Source: Diospyros lotus
Taxonomy: Eukaryota; Streptophyta; Magnoliopsida; Ericales; Ebenaceae
Assembly: GCF_014633365.1 (NCBI RefSeq)
Contig: NC_068346.1
Span: 37,635,191-37,699,190 of the forward strand
Direction of reading: 5' to 3'
DNA: 64,000 bases
The notes under the pieces are model-generated. The model did not search any database, was not told the DNA's origin, and was given only the letters and a program-made list of their open reading frames with translations. A program made the position numbers and the translations under genes. Below are positions 45,906 through 57,311 of this stretch, in pieces (position 1 is the stretch's first letter; every line of letters begins with the position of its first letter).

Positions 45906-47148
45906 TGTAGAAATTGATATTTTGATCTTGTATTTGGTTTTGAGGATGAAAAACATTGGTTTTATATCTATATCATAAAACCAAGTTATAAAATGATTTC
46001 AGTTTCAAAAATTCTCAAATGAAAATCAATTTCGATCTCTTCGCCAAAAAGAAATTTCTCTCAAATCTATATTGATGGAGTTTTGAAAAACAAAGTCTTA
46101 AGACTTAAAAGAATCTCCAAAAATATGTTTCAAAATTGGCTTTAAAAATTTAGAGAAAATGGATCATTATGTTTTAAAAGCAAAGGATAAACTGTTGACA
46201 AGCTCTAAGGAACAACTGACCATTTTGGTCTAGGCTGTTGACTAGCCTTCTTTTTGCTGTCGACTTGCTTAAAATCGTGCTCTCGTTAGTTTGTTGTTGA
46301 CCGCCTTTGCATCATGAACTATCGACTGTTTTTCAAAACTATTGACCGTTCTTCTCCAAGTGTCGACCACTTTTTGAATTTTTGAATTAACATATCAATC
46401 AATTATTTGAATTTGTCAACCATTTTTGTTTCAGAAACTTCCAACGACTAGTTTGAGAACTCATCCAAAACGTTCCACCTACCAACGACTATATTTTTGA
46501 AAAAGCTTGCCAAGCACTATAAATAGAGGGCTGAAGGATCATTCAAACATCCAAGAGAATTTATTACAAGCTCACAAGTGTTCAATCTTTCAAGTACTCA
46601 ATTTTTTTATTTATTTTTCTCCCAAAGGCTTTGCATTCATATTGTATCATTTTGATTTCAAGCCTTGCTTCATTTTTGAGAGATCGTGTAATTAAGATAT
46701 TCATCTTTTAGACTCCATTTTCTGTAAATCTCTTGCATTTCCTAGCAAGATTGCTAGAGAGCCTACATTGATTGTAGGAGGATTGTATTTCCTAGTCTTG
46801 GGGACTAGAGGACCTACTTGTGTATAAGTAGGAGGCTTGTATTTTTCTAACTTGTTGCTAGAGGGCCTACTTGAGATTAAGTAGGAAATTTTAGTGGATT
46901 GTTTAAAAATCCTTAGTGGGAGCTAAGGTAGTGGCTTAGGATTGGTTTAGCCAAACCACTATAAATTGTTATGTCCCTCTATTGCTTTTGTTCTTGATTC
47001 CATTTATTTTGTTAAGCATCTTTCTCAATCTCCCTTTGCACTAAATCCTCATTTTTATGCAAAACGATTTCAAGTTCCGTTAAAATCTTAAAATAACCCA
47101 ATTCACCCCCCTCTTGGGTTGTGGTGCCATTGCTATACGATTATATCA
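45906..47148 (+). repeat. 5' LTR of SIRE-like B2
   Basis: The right end TTATATCA is followed by AT and the primer-binding site. Contains CACTATAAATAGAGGG (about 46515), three CCTACxT...GTAGGA units at about 46760-46890 and GGTTTAGCCAAACC near 46954. The left border at TGTAGAAATTGATATT is inferred from the break in B1. Confidence 0.78.
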
Positions 47149-47150
47149 AT

Positions 47151-47163
47151 TGGTATCAGAGCC
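47151..47163 (+). other. Primer-binding site of B2
   Basis: TGGTATCAGAGCC; initiator tRNA-Met type. Confidence 0.87.
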
Positions 47164-47211
47164 AAGTTCCCAATTTTTCAAAGGTCTAATAACCTAGGGA
47201 TAAAGATCCTA

Positions 47212-48025
47212 AATGGCACACATTTTCGGTTCATCTCAATTTGAGGGTTAAAGCACTTTTCGTTCTCTTTTTTTTATGAATCTAACTATGGCTATTGGAA
47301 GAAATGTATGTCTTGTTTTATTATGTAGGACATAAACATTTTGAAGTTCATTAAAAAGGAAGTTAAGCTTCCGAACATGGAGAAAATGGAGGCTTGGACG
47401 GAAGTGGACAATCAAACCGTGGAGACAAATGCAAGAGCCATGAACATATTGTTCTGTGCTCTATGCCCCAAGGAGTTCAAACGGGTATCTACATGCAAAA
47501 CCGCCAAAGAAATTTGGGACAAATTAGAGGTAACGCATGAAAGTACAAAACTAGTAAAAGAAACAAAAATCAATTTGCTTATTCCTGATTATGAGTTATT
47601 TTCTATAAAAGAAAATAAATCTATGAAAGAAATGTTTACTAGATCTAATGATATAGTCATTGGTTTATAGTCTCTAGGGAAAACATATACAAACGGTGAG
47701 AAAGTGAGAAAATTTTTTAGAGGTCTTCCTAGGGCTTGGGATCCTAAAGTTACAGCTATAATAGAAGCTAAAGATTTAGATACTCTATCCTTTGATAACT
47801 TGCTAGGTTCACTAATGACTCATGAGATTATGATGAAAAGGGATGATGTAGATGATTCAAAGAAAAATAAAAATGTTGCATTTAAAGTTTAGAAAGAAGA
47901 AAAAGTTTCTCAAGATAGTGAAGATGACGAGTTTGCAATGCTTGCCAGGAGATTTAGTAAGTTTATGAAAAAAGGTAGTTTTATTTAAAGAAGGAACTTT
48001 AAGAAAGATAAAGAACAAAAAGAAG
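47212..48025 (+). pseudogene. SIRE-like Gag, first part (B2)
   Basis: Starts MAHIFGSSQFEG and continues with FIKKEVKLPNMEKMEAWTEV, ALCPKEFKRVSTCKTAKEIW, TKINLLIPDYELFSIKE and FFRGLPRAWDPKVTAIIEAK. Stops at 47250, 47668 and 47890. It breaks at KDKEQKEAT where Gypsy H is inserted and resumes at 51104. Confidence 0.85.
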
Positions 48026-48030
48026 CTACT

Positions 48031-48474
48031 TGATGAGGTTTGTGTGTCTAATGCAAAAGAATAAGCCCTTGCATTCCTGGAACATTACAACAGTTGATGT
48101 TCGAAGAAATAGGCGTAACTTTCGCATACAGTGTCCGTTTTGGGCCCACGACCCCATTCCGGAAAGGTCTCTACGAGACGGATCAGACACACTACTTTGT
48201 TGTGATGTATGATGGATTTTGGACGTTTGAGATCGTTTACAGTGTTAAAAATGCGTTTTTGTGTTTTTAGTTCATTATTTTAAATGTCTCTTTAGTTTAT
48301 TTTGGAAAGCCCAACCCGTTAGGGGATTGTTGGCCCAACAGGTTTTCAATTTTCACTTATTTAAGACATTTATTTGCATTATAGGGTTTTTGGTTGCTTA
48401 TGAAATAAGAACGATATTCATTTTCTTAGTGCAATCCGTACTCGAACGTATACGTTGTAGGTGAGCCTACATCA
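48031..48474 (+). repeat. 5' LTR of Gypsy H
   Basis: TGATGAGGTTTGTGTG ... GAGCCTACATCA, 444 bp, followed by GT and the primer-binding site. Confidence 0.95.
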
Positions 48475-48476
48475 GT

Positions 48477-48488
48477 TGGTATCAGAGC
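48477..48488 (+). other. Primer-binding site of Gypsy H
   Basis: TGGTATCAGAGC; initiator tRNA-Met type. Confidence 0.9.
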
Positions 48489-50034
48489 ATGGTTTGTGGA
48501 AGAGGATGTGTTGTTCGTGGCGGCTGTGGTGGCCGAGTTGACGAAGTTGTAGATTTACAGAATCAAATTGAGGTGTTGATAACCCAGTTTGATCAGTTTA
48601 TGACGCGGGCGACAGAGGTTGTGTAGCACGAAACCCCCCCTGTTCCACCGCGTCGTGGACCAGCTATCAATGGGGATAACACGACTGGTTACGATTCAGA
48701 GGGGCCGACGGATGAGGAGACAATGTCGGAGTTATAGGGTGGTCATGTGCCGCAGCCTCAGGAACAGGTTGGCAGACAACAATCGGCGGTGCAGCAAGAT
48801 GCTTTCCAGTGTTGGGAGGCCGGAATTAAGGTGGATATCCCCGAGTTTCATGGTGGGATTGAGGTTAACGAACTTCTCGATTGGCTATTGGCTGTAGAGG
48901 AGATTTTTTATTACAAGGAGGTGCCCGTTGACAAAAGGGTACCCTTGGTGGCTACAAGGCTACGTGGTCGGGCATCCGCTTGGTGGCAGCAAGTTAAGCA
49001 GAATCAGAGTCGTCAAGGCAAGGCGAAGATTCAGTCATGGGAGAAGATGAAGAAACAGTTGAAGGCGGCGTTCCTGCCCTTCAATTACACGAGGACCTTG
49101 TACCAGCGTTTGCAGAATTTATGGCAACGAAATCGTTCTGTAGATGTTTATTCCACGAAATTCTACCAATTAATAGCGCGTAATGATTTGGGGGAATCAG
49201 AGGATTAGTTGGTGGCGCGCTACATTGGCGGACTTAGGCTGAATTTGCAGGACATTCTCAATATGTTTTCACCAGTATCTGTGTCTAAGGCTCATCAACG
49301 CACACTTCAGGCAGAAAATCAGCAGTTGCGGCGCTCGGGAGTCGGCATTTCTGGTGGTTCATTTGGAGGTGGGGGTCGACAAGTCACCCCGAATCCCACA
49401 TCTGGTCCGTTTCAACCTCATGGGGCACTGATCGGACCACTCGATTTGCGGGTCCTACAACCACGACTCCAGGTGGCTGGGCTCCTCCTGGTGGGCGGGG
49501 CGTGGTGGTCTGTGTTTTAGTTGCGGTGGTTTTGGCCATTTGTGGAGGGACTGTCCATCCCAAGAGCAGCCACGTCTGAGTCTGCTGATAGGAGAGGCGA
49601 GCCAAACTAATGTTGTCAACTCTGCCAATGATGGGGGAGAAGCGACAGAAGATGAGGAGGTGCTTACAGGTGACATAGGGCCTTTTTTGGTAGTGCGGCA
49701 AGCATGTCTTACGCCTAAGGGGCCGTCTGAGAACTTGCAGCGAAACCATATCTTTCAGTCCACGTGCACCATTGAGGGGAAGGTGTGCAGATTTATCATT
49801 GACTCGGGCAGTTGTGAAAATGTGATGTCAAAGGCCACTGTTCAAAAGTTGAATTTAGCCACAGAGCCCCATCATGCTCCTTATAGTTTGGCATGGTTGA
49901 AGCAAGGTAATGAAATTTCTATCACTCGATGTGTATTGGTGTCTTTCTCTATTGGCAATGTGTATCGTGATAGTGTGTGGTGTGATGTGGTGCCTATGGA
50001 CGCATGTCATATGTTGTTGGGTCGTCCATGGTAG
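48489..50034 (+). pseudogene. Gypsy Gag, zinc knuckle and protease (H)
   Basis: Gag begins MVCGRGCVVRG-like text at about 48490, has a short coiled region (LQNQIEVLITQFDQFM), the capsid domain VDIPEFHGGIEVNELLDWLL, LVATRLRGRASAWWQQVKQ, FLPFNYTRTLYQRLQNLWQR, and the knuckle CFSCGGFGHLWRDCPSQ (about 49510). The protease FIIDSGSCENVMSKATVQKL keeps DSG and ends CHMLLGRPW. Stops at 48625, 48735 and 49206 and a frameshift near 49500 break it. Confidence 0.88.
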
Positions 50035-50299
50035 TTTGGCAGGCGTGTGTGTTATGACGGATGACGTAATGTGTATAGCTTCACCCTTTCGGGCAAGAAG
50101 ATTGTACTACTACCCTCCAAGGACTCTCAATAGTAATCTACTTTCCTATTCCTTGTTTGTGCGTGAGAAGTTGGCTGAGGGTGTTGTGCTGTTATTAGTG
50201 GGGACTAAGGCGACGGGAGTGTCGACAGTTCCTGGTGCAGTCAAGGGGGCAGGTCTTCACCCCAAAGCTTCCATCTTGGTGTCTGAATTTCAAGACGTG

Positions 50300-50654
50300 T
50301 TTCCAGCAGATCTGTCGCGCATGGTCTTCCTCCATTATGGGATATTCAACACCATATTGATTTGAAACCTGGTGCATCACTGCCTAACCGTCCCCATTAT
50401 TGAATGAGCCCGACTGAACATGAGGAGTTGAGAAGGCAAGTAGAGGAGTTAGTACAGAAGGGTCATATCTGAGAGAGCCTTAGCCCGTGCGCAGTACCCA
50501 CGCTTCTAGTACAAAAAAAAGATGGGAGTTATAAGATGTGTGTTGATAGTGAAGCCATCAACAAAATAACAGTCCGTTATCGATCCCTGTACGACATGGA
50601 GAACGGTGATAACGGTTTAGATTCGAGGCCGAATCCCATTGACCCTAGGGAGAA
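50300..50654 (+). pseudogene. RT stub of Gypsy H
   Basis: The degenerate RT start (PTEHEELRRQVEELVQKGHI-like, then [20 protein letters not shown] and NKITVRYR) is followed directly by [20 protein letters not shown] and the LTR. The break at about 50585 marks a deletion of the rest of pol. Confidence 0.82.
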
Positions 50655-51098
50655 TGATGAGGTTCATATGTCTAATGCAGAAAAACAAGCCCTTGTATTC
50701 CTGGAACGTTACAACAGTCGATGTTTGAAGAAATAGGCATAACTTTCGCATACAGTGTCCATTTTGGGCCCATGACCCCATTTCGGAAAGGTCTCAACGA
50801 GACAGATCAGACACACTACTTTGCTGTGACATATGATGGATTTTGGATGTTTGAGATAGTTTACAGTGTTAAAAATGCATTTTTGTGTTTTTCGTTCATT
50901 ATTTTAAATGTCTCTTTAGTTTATTTTGAAAGGCCCAACCTGTTAGGGGATTGTTGGCCTAATAGGTTTTCAGTTTTCACCTATTTAAGATATTTATTTG
51001 CATTGTAGGGTTTTTGGTTGCTTATGAAATAAGAACGATATTCATTTTCTTAGTGCAATCTGTACTTGAACGTATACGTTGTAGATGAGCCTACATCA
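50655..51098 (+). repeat. 3' LTR of Gypsy H
   Basis: 444 bp, matches 48031-48474. Preceded by GACCCTAGGGAGAA, a weak polypurine tract. Confidence 0.95.
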
Positions 51099-51103
51099 CT
51101 ACT

Positions 51104-51850
51104 ACTACTAATGAAGTTTAATGCTTTGAGTGCAAAAGTTAGGTTATATAAGGATTGAGTGTCCTTTACTAAATAAGGAAAGAAAAGAAAGAAGAAGGTA
51201 CTAGCCATATGGAGTGAGGATGATTTATCCTTAAGTGATGAATCATAAGGAGATGAAGTGGCCAAGATAAGGTAAGTTTCCACTTTACTCTCTCAATCTC
51301 AAATCTTACTTTTGATGAATTACATAATGCATTTAATGATGTGATGAGTGAATTTGAAAAACAATCTTCTAAAGAAATTAAAATCTCTAGATGAAGAAGT
51401 AAGCTCATTAAAAAAGGAAAAGGAATCGTGGATTAATGATAAACAGATTTTGATTAATGAGAAAGAAAATCTTTCCAAACAAAATTTGGATTTAAAGGAT
51501 TCTCTAGAAAAACTTGTTGAAGGCAAAAAGAAGCTAGAAATTATTTTAGGAGCTTAAAATAATTTTGATAAACAAGGAATAGGTTTTGACCCATTCCAAG
51601 CCAAACAAAACAAATGGTTTTTGTAAAAGCTTTCCATAAAAAACCTAGTTTAAAGAAATTATTTCATAAACCAAATTTTTTAAGAAAATGGATTACGTGT
51701 CATTATTGTGGTAGGCATAGACATTCCATTAACAAATGTTTCATAAGGAACAACCCACTTAGGTTTAAACAAATTTGGGTGCCTAAGAAAGAGCTCTATG
51801 CTAACATAAATGGACCCAAAAAGGTTTGGGTACAAAAGAGAGCAACTTGA
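51104..51850 (+). pseudogene. SIRE-like Gag, second part (B2)
   Basis: Resumes with the first knuckle (CFECKS, stop, GYIRIECPLLNKE), then a coiled coil (NNLLKKLKSLDEEVSSLKKE, EKENLSKQNLDLKDSLEKLV) and an intact second knuckle CHYCGRHRHSINKC at about 51700. Frameshifts near 51345 and 51560. The match to B1 at 44040-44820 shows both belong to one family. Confidence 0.85.
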
Positions 51851-52132
51851 TTGCTTTTGTGGCAGGTTGCTCTTGCCTCAAATGTTTTGAGAAGCAAGTG
51901 GTTCCTTGATAGCAGGTGCTCCAAGCACATGATTGAGCGACTCTTCAATAACATCACATACAAGCAAGGAGGTAATGTTGTCTATGGTGACAACTCCAAA
52001 GGTAAAATCTTTGGCATTGGCTCAATTTGTTTTCCAAATTTTATATTTGAAAATGTTGTTTTGGTAGAAGGTTTTAAATATAATTTGATTAGTACCAGTC
52101 AATTGTGTGATATGAATTATAAAGCTTGTTTT
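51851..52132 (+). pseudogene. SIRE-like protease (B2)
   Basis: LASNVLRSKWFLDSRCSKHM carries DSR in place of the catalytic DSG. ENVVLVEGFKYNLISTSQLC follows. Cut at KACFD by the insertion of Copia C and resumed at 56695 (SCEVVCLKTKK). Confidence 0.85.
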
Positions 52133-52137
52133 GATAG

Positions 52138-52306
52138 TGTAGAAATATTTTATTTGTAGAGAATATGCTAAGAATATTCTTCTTTCTTTTTACTATTATT
52201 ATTTCCTTTCATATTGTACTCTTCCTCTATAAATACAAGAGAGGAATCCATGTATTTGATATATAATATACAGAGAAAAACATTTTCTCAATCTCCTTTG
52301 TTAATA
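52138..52306 (+). repeat. 5' LTR of Copia C
   Basis: TGTAGAAATATTTTATTTG ... CTCCTTTGTTAATA; TATA region CTCTATAAATACAAGAG. Unusual TA end in place of CA, shared with the other LTR. Confidence 0.94.
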
Positions 52307-52319
52307 TGGTATCAGAGCC
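52307..52319 (+). other. Primer-binding site of Copia C
   Basis: TGGTATCAGAGCC directly after the LTR; initiator tRNA-Met type. Confidence 0.92.
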
Positions 52320-53023
52320 AAGTTCCTAGGTCTTAGGGCTTGTTCTATCTCCCAGCCTTCATCGCTGGCTAACCTGCCCTCATTTAACGAAGGGCCTCTC
52401 TGGGTTCCTCTGTCGGAACCAATCACCGCTCTGCCCACCAGAAGTTCAGCGAACAGAGGACTCCCCACCACTAGAAGTTCAGCAAACAGGGCCGACGATA
52501 AATGTCGCCGGCCGTCGTGGTTCACCTAGCAGCTATCGCTCCAATTGCGCCATCGCCGCCCGCCTTTTCCATCAGATCCGATTGTTTTGCGTCAATATCC
52601 AGCCACTGTCGGCCGCTTTTTTGCTAGATCTGCTGGCCATCATCGCCACCGTCCATCATTGGCCGTCACTGCCTTCCATTGCTGCGCCGCCTCCTCAGAT
52701 CTAGTCTTCCGCCCACTGTTGCTGCCTCGCCCTAAGGTCGACGCTGCCCTTGGGTTTTGTTTGGCCGGCTAACGATGTCCGTGCCAGTTGTATTGTCCTA
52801 GCTGATCGGGTGCATCTCTTCTGTCGACATAAGATCTTTAGCTTGCCATTGTTGGCTGTTCAGCCAACCCAGATCTAAACTCAAATCTGATCCAGATCTG
52901 GTTTAACCCGTTGGGTCGCTCCAGACCTGTCACAGACTGCCAGCGCCTTCAAGATCTATTTTCTTGTCCAGATTTAACCAGCCACAAACAAGACCCTTCA
53001 GAAAAGAGTAGCTTAATCAAATT
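52320..53023 (+). other. GC-rich leader of Copia C, no gag
   Basis: About 700 bp with much higher G+C than the surrounding element, many CCGCC and CATCGCC strings, and no UBN2 or zinc-knuckle signature in any plus frame. The longest frame (52545-52772) is Arg/His/Cys-rich and not recognisable. It may be captured host sequence or an expanded leader. Confidence 0.7.
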
Positions 53024-53990
53024 ATGAAACTGCTACAGTCCGATTCATTACCTGGTACACTTAATTGTTCTTTGGCTCATTCAGGTAGAACTCCTTTAGC
53101 CTTGTCAAGTTTCTTAAAATCTACTCTATGGATCATTGATCACATGACCAGTTTGTCCAATCTATTCGATTCATATAATCCTTGTTCAGGTAGTGAAAAA
53201 GTAAGGATATCAGATGGCAGTTTTTCCTCTATTGCTGGCAAAGGCCTCATTAAAATCTTTGAAAGTATTGATCTTCAATCAGTACTTCAAGTTCCTAAAC
53301 TTACTTGCAATCTTTTGTCTGTCAGCAAACTTTCAAAAGATTCTAACTGTCGCATTACATTCTTTGATTCTTATTGCCTATTTTAGGACCAGAACTCGGG
53401 GAAGACAATTGGCAGTGCTAGAGAGATAAACGGACTTTACTACTTCAATGAGGATTTCTTTAGTAATATAAAAGCTCACGAATTGAGTGGTAAGAGTTCA
53501 ATTTCTGTTTCTGATCCAATAATGCAATGACATCTTAGGCTAGGCCATCCTAGCTTTCCTTATTTAAGACACTTATTTCCAAAATTGTTTAAAGGAGTGG
53601 ATTGCTCTATGTATCAATGTGAAAGCTGTCATTTGTCTAAAAATCATCGTGTTAAATTTGTTCCCAAACTGTACCGTCCTTCAAAACCTTTTTATTTGAT
53701 TCATAGCGATGTTTGGGGACCCTCAAAAGTTACCACTTTATCTTCTAAAAGATGGTTTATAACTTTTATTGATGATCATACTAGACTATGTTGGGTTTAC
53801 TTGCTTAATAAGAAATTTGACGTAGCAAGTGTTTTCAAAGATTTCTTTTTCATGATCGAAACCCAATTTCAAACAAAAATTAGTATTCTTCGATCTGATA
53901 ATGGAACAGAATACTTCAATGCATGTTTAGGGGGTTTTTTTGCAAGAGAAAGGTACTTTACATCAATCAACATGTCGTGAAACTCCCTAG
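53024..53990 (+). pseudogene. Copia protease, pre-integrase, integrase N-part (C)
   Basis: The protease reads STLWIIDHMTSLSNLF: the catalytic SGATD of the usual DSGATDHM motif is missing although the frame is kept. Then VLQVPKLTCNLLSVSKLSKD, the pre-integrase HLRLGHPSFPYLRHLFP, the zinc finger (CESCHLSKNH), and the core (LIHSDVWGPSKV, FIDDHTRLCWVYLL, LRSDNGTEYFNA). Stops at about 53385, 53528 and 53979. Confidence 0.88.
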
Positions 53991-56518
53991 TAGAATGGCA
54001 TAGCTGAACGAAAAAATAGACATTTACTTGAGATAACTAGGGCTATTATGTTTTCTATGAATGTCCCAAAATACCTCTGGGGAGATGCTGTATTAACTGC
54101 TTGCTATCTAATCAATATGATGCCCACTTGAGTCTTAAAATTTGAGACACCTTTAAATTCCATGAAAAGATTTTTCCTATGAGCTGGTTGTACTCTAAGC
54201 TACCTTTAAAAATTTTTGGATGCACTTGTTTTGTTCACATTCCACAAATTTTTCGATCCAAATTAGATCCAACGGCTGAAAAATGTGTTTTTGTTGGTTA
54301 TGCTCCCAGAAAAAAAAGGGTACAAATGCTTTAATCCTTTGACAAAAAAAACTTACATAAGCATGGATGTGTCTTTCATAGAAAATCAACCCTATTTTAC
54401 CAAAAATTATCTTCAGGGGGAGAATATTGTAGAAGAAGATAATTTTTTGCAAATTTCTAAACCTGTAGAAGAAGATAATATTTTTAAAATTCCTGAATCT
54501 CTTCCAAATATGTTAGATATGATTGACACTCCAGTCCACTCTGATAAACGATCCAAGGAAATTAGTGCTCAAAACAATAAAGAACAGGATGCGTCTAGTT
54601 CACAGGTGCCAAGCAACATAATGGAATCGAAATTAGGGGGAGAATTACTACAAACGGATCAAAATAATCCGAAACCTGAGCTTCAGTTTTATATCGAAAG
54701 AAAATCTCAGGGAAATGCTATTGATCCAAATATCCTTCTAGTAACTGAGCAGTTGACATCTTCGGATGATGGTCCTTCTTCCACTCAAGGTAATTCTGAA
54801 CTTACTCCTTCAAATTCTTCCTCAATTGATTTGTCTGATCTTGATATCCCTATTGCCACTAGAAAAGGAGTAAGATCTTGTACTAAACATCCTATCGCCA
54901 AATACATGTCATACCAAAAATTGTCTAATAGCCACAAGGCATTTCTTTCAAATATTTCTAACTTTCATGTACCAAGGACAATTCAGGATGCCTTAGGTGA
55001 TTTGAATTGGAAGTTAGCAGTAAATGAGGAGATGAATGCTCTTAAAAAAAATGGCACTTGGGAAATTGTGGAGCTACAGAAAGGCAAGACAACTGTAGGT
55101 TGCAAATGGGTCTTCACTGTAAAATGTAAGGCAGACGGGAGCATAGAGAGGTACAAGGGAAGACTTGTTGCTAAGGGGTTCACCCAGACATACGGCATCG
55201 ACTATCAAGAGACATTTGCTCCAATGGCAAAGATAAACTCTATTCGAATCCTCATCTCACTTGCAGTGAATTTTGATTGGACTCTTCACCAATTCGATGT
55301 AAAGAATGCCTTCCTAAATGGCAACTTGGAGGAAGAAGTGTTTATGGACCTCCCACCTGGATTTGAGAAGAGCCTTAGTACCAACAAGGTATGCAGTCTA
55401 AAAAAATCCTTGTATGGTCTGAAATAGTCCCCAAGAGCATGGTTTGAAAAGTTTGGAAAGGCAATGAAAAGCTATGGTTATACTCAGAGCCAAGCAGACC
55501 ACACAATGTTTTTCAAACACTCTAATGACGGTAAGAGAGCTATTCTAATTGTCTATGTGGATGACGTAATAATGACTGGTGATGACAAGGGAGAGATTGA
55601 CGAGCTTAAGAGGAAACTAGCTCATGAGTTTGAGGTCAAGGACTTGGGCCCTCTAAAGTATTTCCTTGGGATGGAGTTTGCAAGATCCAAGGAAGGAATA
55701 TTTGTTAACCAACGTAAGTATGTCCTGGATTTACTCAATGAAACAGGAATGCTCGGGTGTAAGATAGCTGAAACTCCCATCGAACCTAATTTGAAGCTAC
55801 AACTTGTTGAAGCCAAAGATGTGGTAGAAAGGGAGAAATATCAAAGGCTTGTGGGCAGACTCATCTATCTATCTCACACTCGACTTGATATAGCATTTGC
55901 AGTAAGTGTAGCAAGTCAATTTATGCACTCACCTAGTTCACAACATTTTGAAGCTGTCTACAGAATTCTAAGGTACCTAAAGGGAACTCCTGGTAAAGGT
56001 TTGCTCTTCAAAAAACGTGGACATCTTCACATAGAGGCTTATATAGATGCAGATTGGGCAGGCAGTGTTACTGATAGGAGATCTACATCGAGCTACTGCA
56101 CATTTGTGGGAGGTAATCTAGTCACTTAGAGGAGCAAAAAAGCAAAACATGGTGGCCAAAAGTAGTGCTGAAGCTGAATTTCGTTTAGTTGCCCATGGGA
56201 TTTGTAAGGTCATGTGGATAAAGAAACTACTAGAGGACTTAAAGGTCTCTGCTTCTGTACTGGCTAAAGTTTACTGTGATAATAAAGCTGTAATTTCCAT
56301 CGCCCATAACCCAGTGCTCCATGATAGGACTAAGCATGTAGAGGTGGATAAACACTTTATCAAAGAGAAAATTGATAATGGCATAATTTGTATGCCCTAC
56401 ATTCCAACAATTGATCAAATTGCCAATATTCTTACTAAGGGGTTACACAAAAGTCAGTTTGAAAAATTAGTGAGCAAGTTGGCCATGGAAGATATCTTCA
56501 AGCCAGCTTGAGGGGGAG
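53991..56518 (+). pseudogene. Copia integrase C-part, linker, RT and RNase H (C)
   Basis: An integrase remnant (NGIAERKNRHLLEITR-like), the linker and RT share one 380-codon open frame (54285-55427) with LDIPIATRKGVRSC, KWVFTVKCKADGSIERYKGR and QFDVKNAFLNGNLEEEVFM. It stops at GLK*SP (TAG in place of Gln). The next frame (55464-56129) has [15 protein letters not shown] and RNase [20 protein letters not shown], stops at LVT* (TAG in place of Trp), and ends in frame with SSAEAEFRLV and LTKGLHKSQFEKLV at 56511. Two point stops separate otherwise long frames. Confidence 0.9.
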
Positions 56519-56689
56519 TGTAAAAATATTTTATTTGTAGAGAATATGCTAAGAATATTCTTCTTTCCTTTTACTATTATTATTTCCTTTATATTGTACT
56601 CTTCTTCCTCTATAAATACAAGAGAGGAATCCATGTATTTGATATATAATATATAGAGAAAAATATTTTCTCAGTCTCCTTTGTTAATA
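56519..56689 (+). repeat. 3' LTR of Copia C
   Basis: 171 bp, near-identical to 52138-52306, directly preceded by the purine tract. Confidence 0.94.
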
Positions 56690-56694
56690 GATAG

Positions 56695-57311
56695 TAATTC
56701 ATGTGAAGTTGTTTGTCTAAAAACAAAGAAAGTAAAATTAGTAGGTAATACTTGGAGTTATCCCTATTTAGCATAGAAAATTGCTTAGTATCTACTATCA
56801 CTCAAAACACGTGGCTATGACATAACAGATTAGGACATGCTAGCATGAATGTTATTAATAAATTATCCAAATAAGATCTTGTTAAAGGATTGCCTAAGCT
56901 AAAATATGAAAGAGACCACATTTGTGGTGAATGTGTGAAAGGTAAACAAATAAGTGTATCATTTAAGTCTAAAAATGAAGTTTCAACCTCTACGCCTCTA
57001 ACCTTACTTCATTTAGATCTCTTTGGACCTATGAGGACACAACGCCTAGGTGGAAAATAATACGTGCTAGTTATTGTAGATGACTATTCTAGGTTCACTT
57101 GGGTAATTTTTCTTGCTTCTAAAAGTGAAACATTCAAGTCTTTTGAAATTTTTTGTAAAAGAGTTCAAAAAGATAAAGGCATATGCATTTCAAAAACTAG
57201 AAGTGATCATGGGGGAGAATTTGAAAATGAAAAATTCAAACATTATTGTGAAAAAAATGATATTAAGCATAATTTTTCTAGTGCTATAACACCTCAACAA
57301 AATGGGGTAGA
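56695..57311 (+). pseudogene. SIRE-like integrase (B2)
   Basis: Resumes after Copia C with SCEVVCLKTKKVKLVGN, HNRLGHASMNVINKLSK (zinc finger His residues), CGECVKGKQISVSF (Cys residues), LLHLDLFGPMRTQRLGGK (first Asp), VIVDDYSRFTWVIFLASKSE, KTRSDHGGEFENEKF (second Asp) and TPQQNGV, where it is cut by fragment D. Confidence 0.88.

Larger units (their letters stand above)
48031..51098 (+). mobile_element. Gypsy H: small gag-protease element lacking most of pol
   Basis: Two 444-bp LTRs (48031-48474, 50655-51098) and exact CTACT duplications (48026-48030, 51099-51103). The 2.18-kb interior keeps the primer-binding site, gag, protease and the first part of RT up to KITVRYR, then jumps to the 3' end; catalytic RT, RNase H and integrase are deleted. 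The LTRs differ at roughly 8% of positions by eye, mostly transitions. Such elements can move only with enzymes supplied by relatives. Confidence 0.93.
52138..56689 (+). mobile_element. Copia C, short-LTR element lacking gag
   Basis: LTRs of 169 bp (52138-52306) and 171 bp (56519-56689), TG...TA ends, exact GATAG duplications (52133-52137 and 56690-56694). Five substitutions and two small indels separate the LTRs by eye. Primer-binding site and a polypurine tract (AGGGGGAG, abutting the 3' LTR) are present. Pol spans protease to RNase H, but between the primer-binding site and the protease there is a 700-bp GC-rich leader with no Gag homology. Pol has several stops. Confidence 0.95.

Noticed and set aside
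48477..48488. Repeated TGGTATCAGAGC strings that resemble tRNA sequence
   Set aside because: They are 12-14 bp, always follow an LTR end, and are primer-binding sites complementary to tRNA-Met, not tRNA genes.
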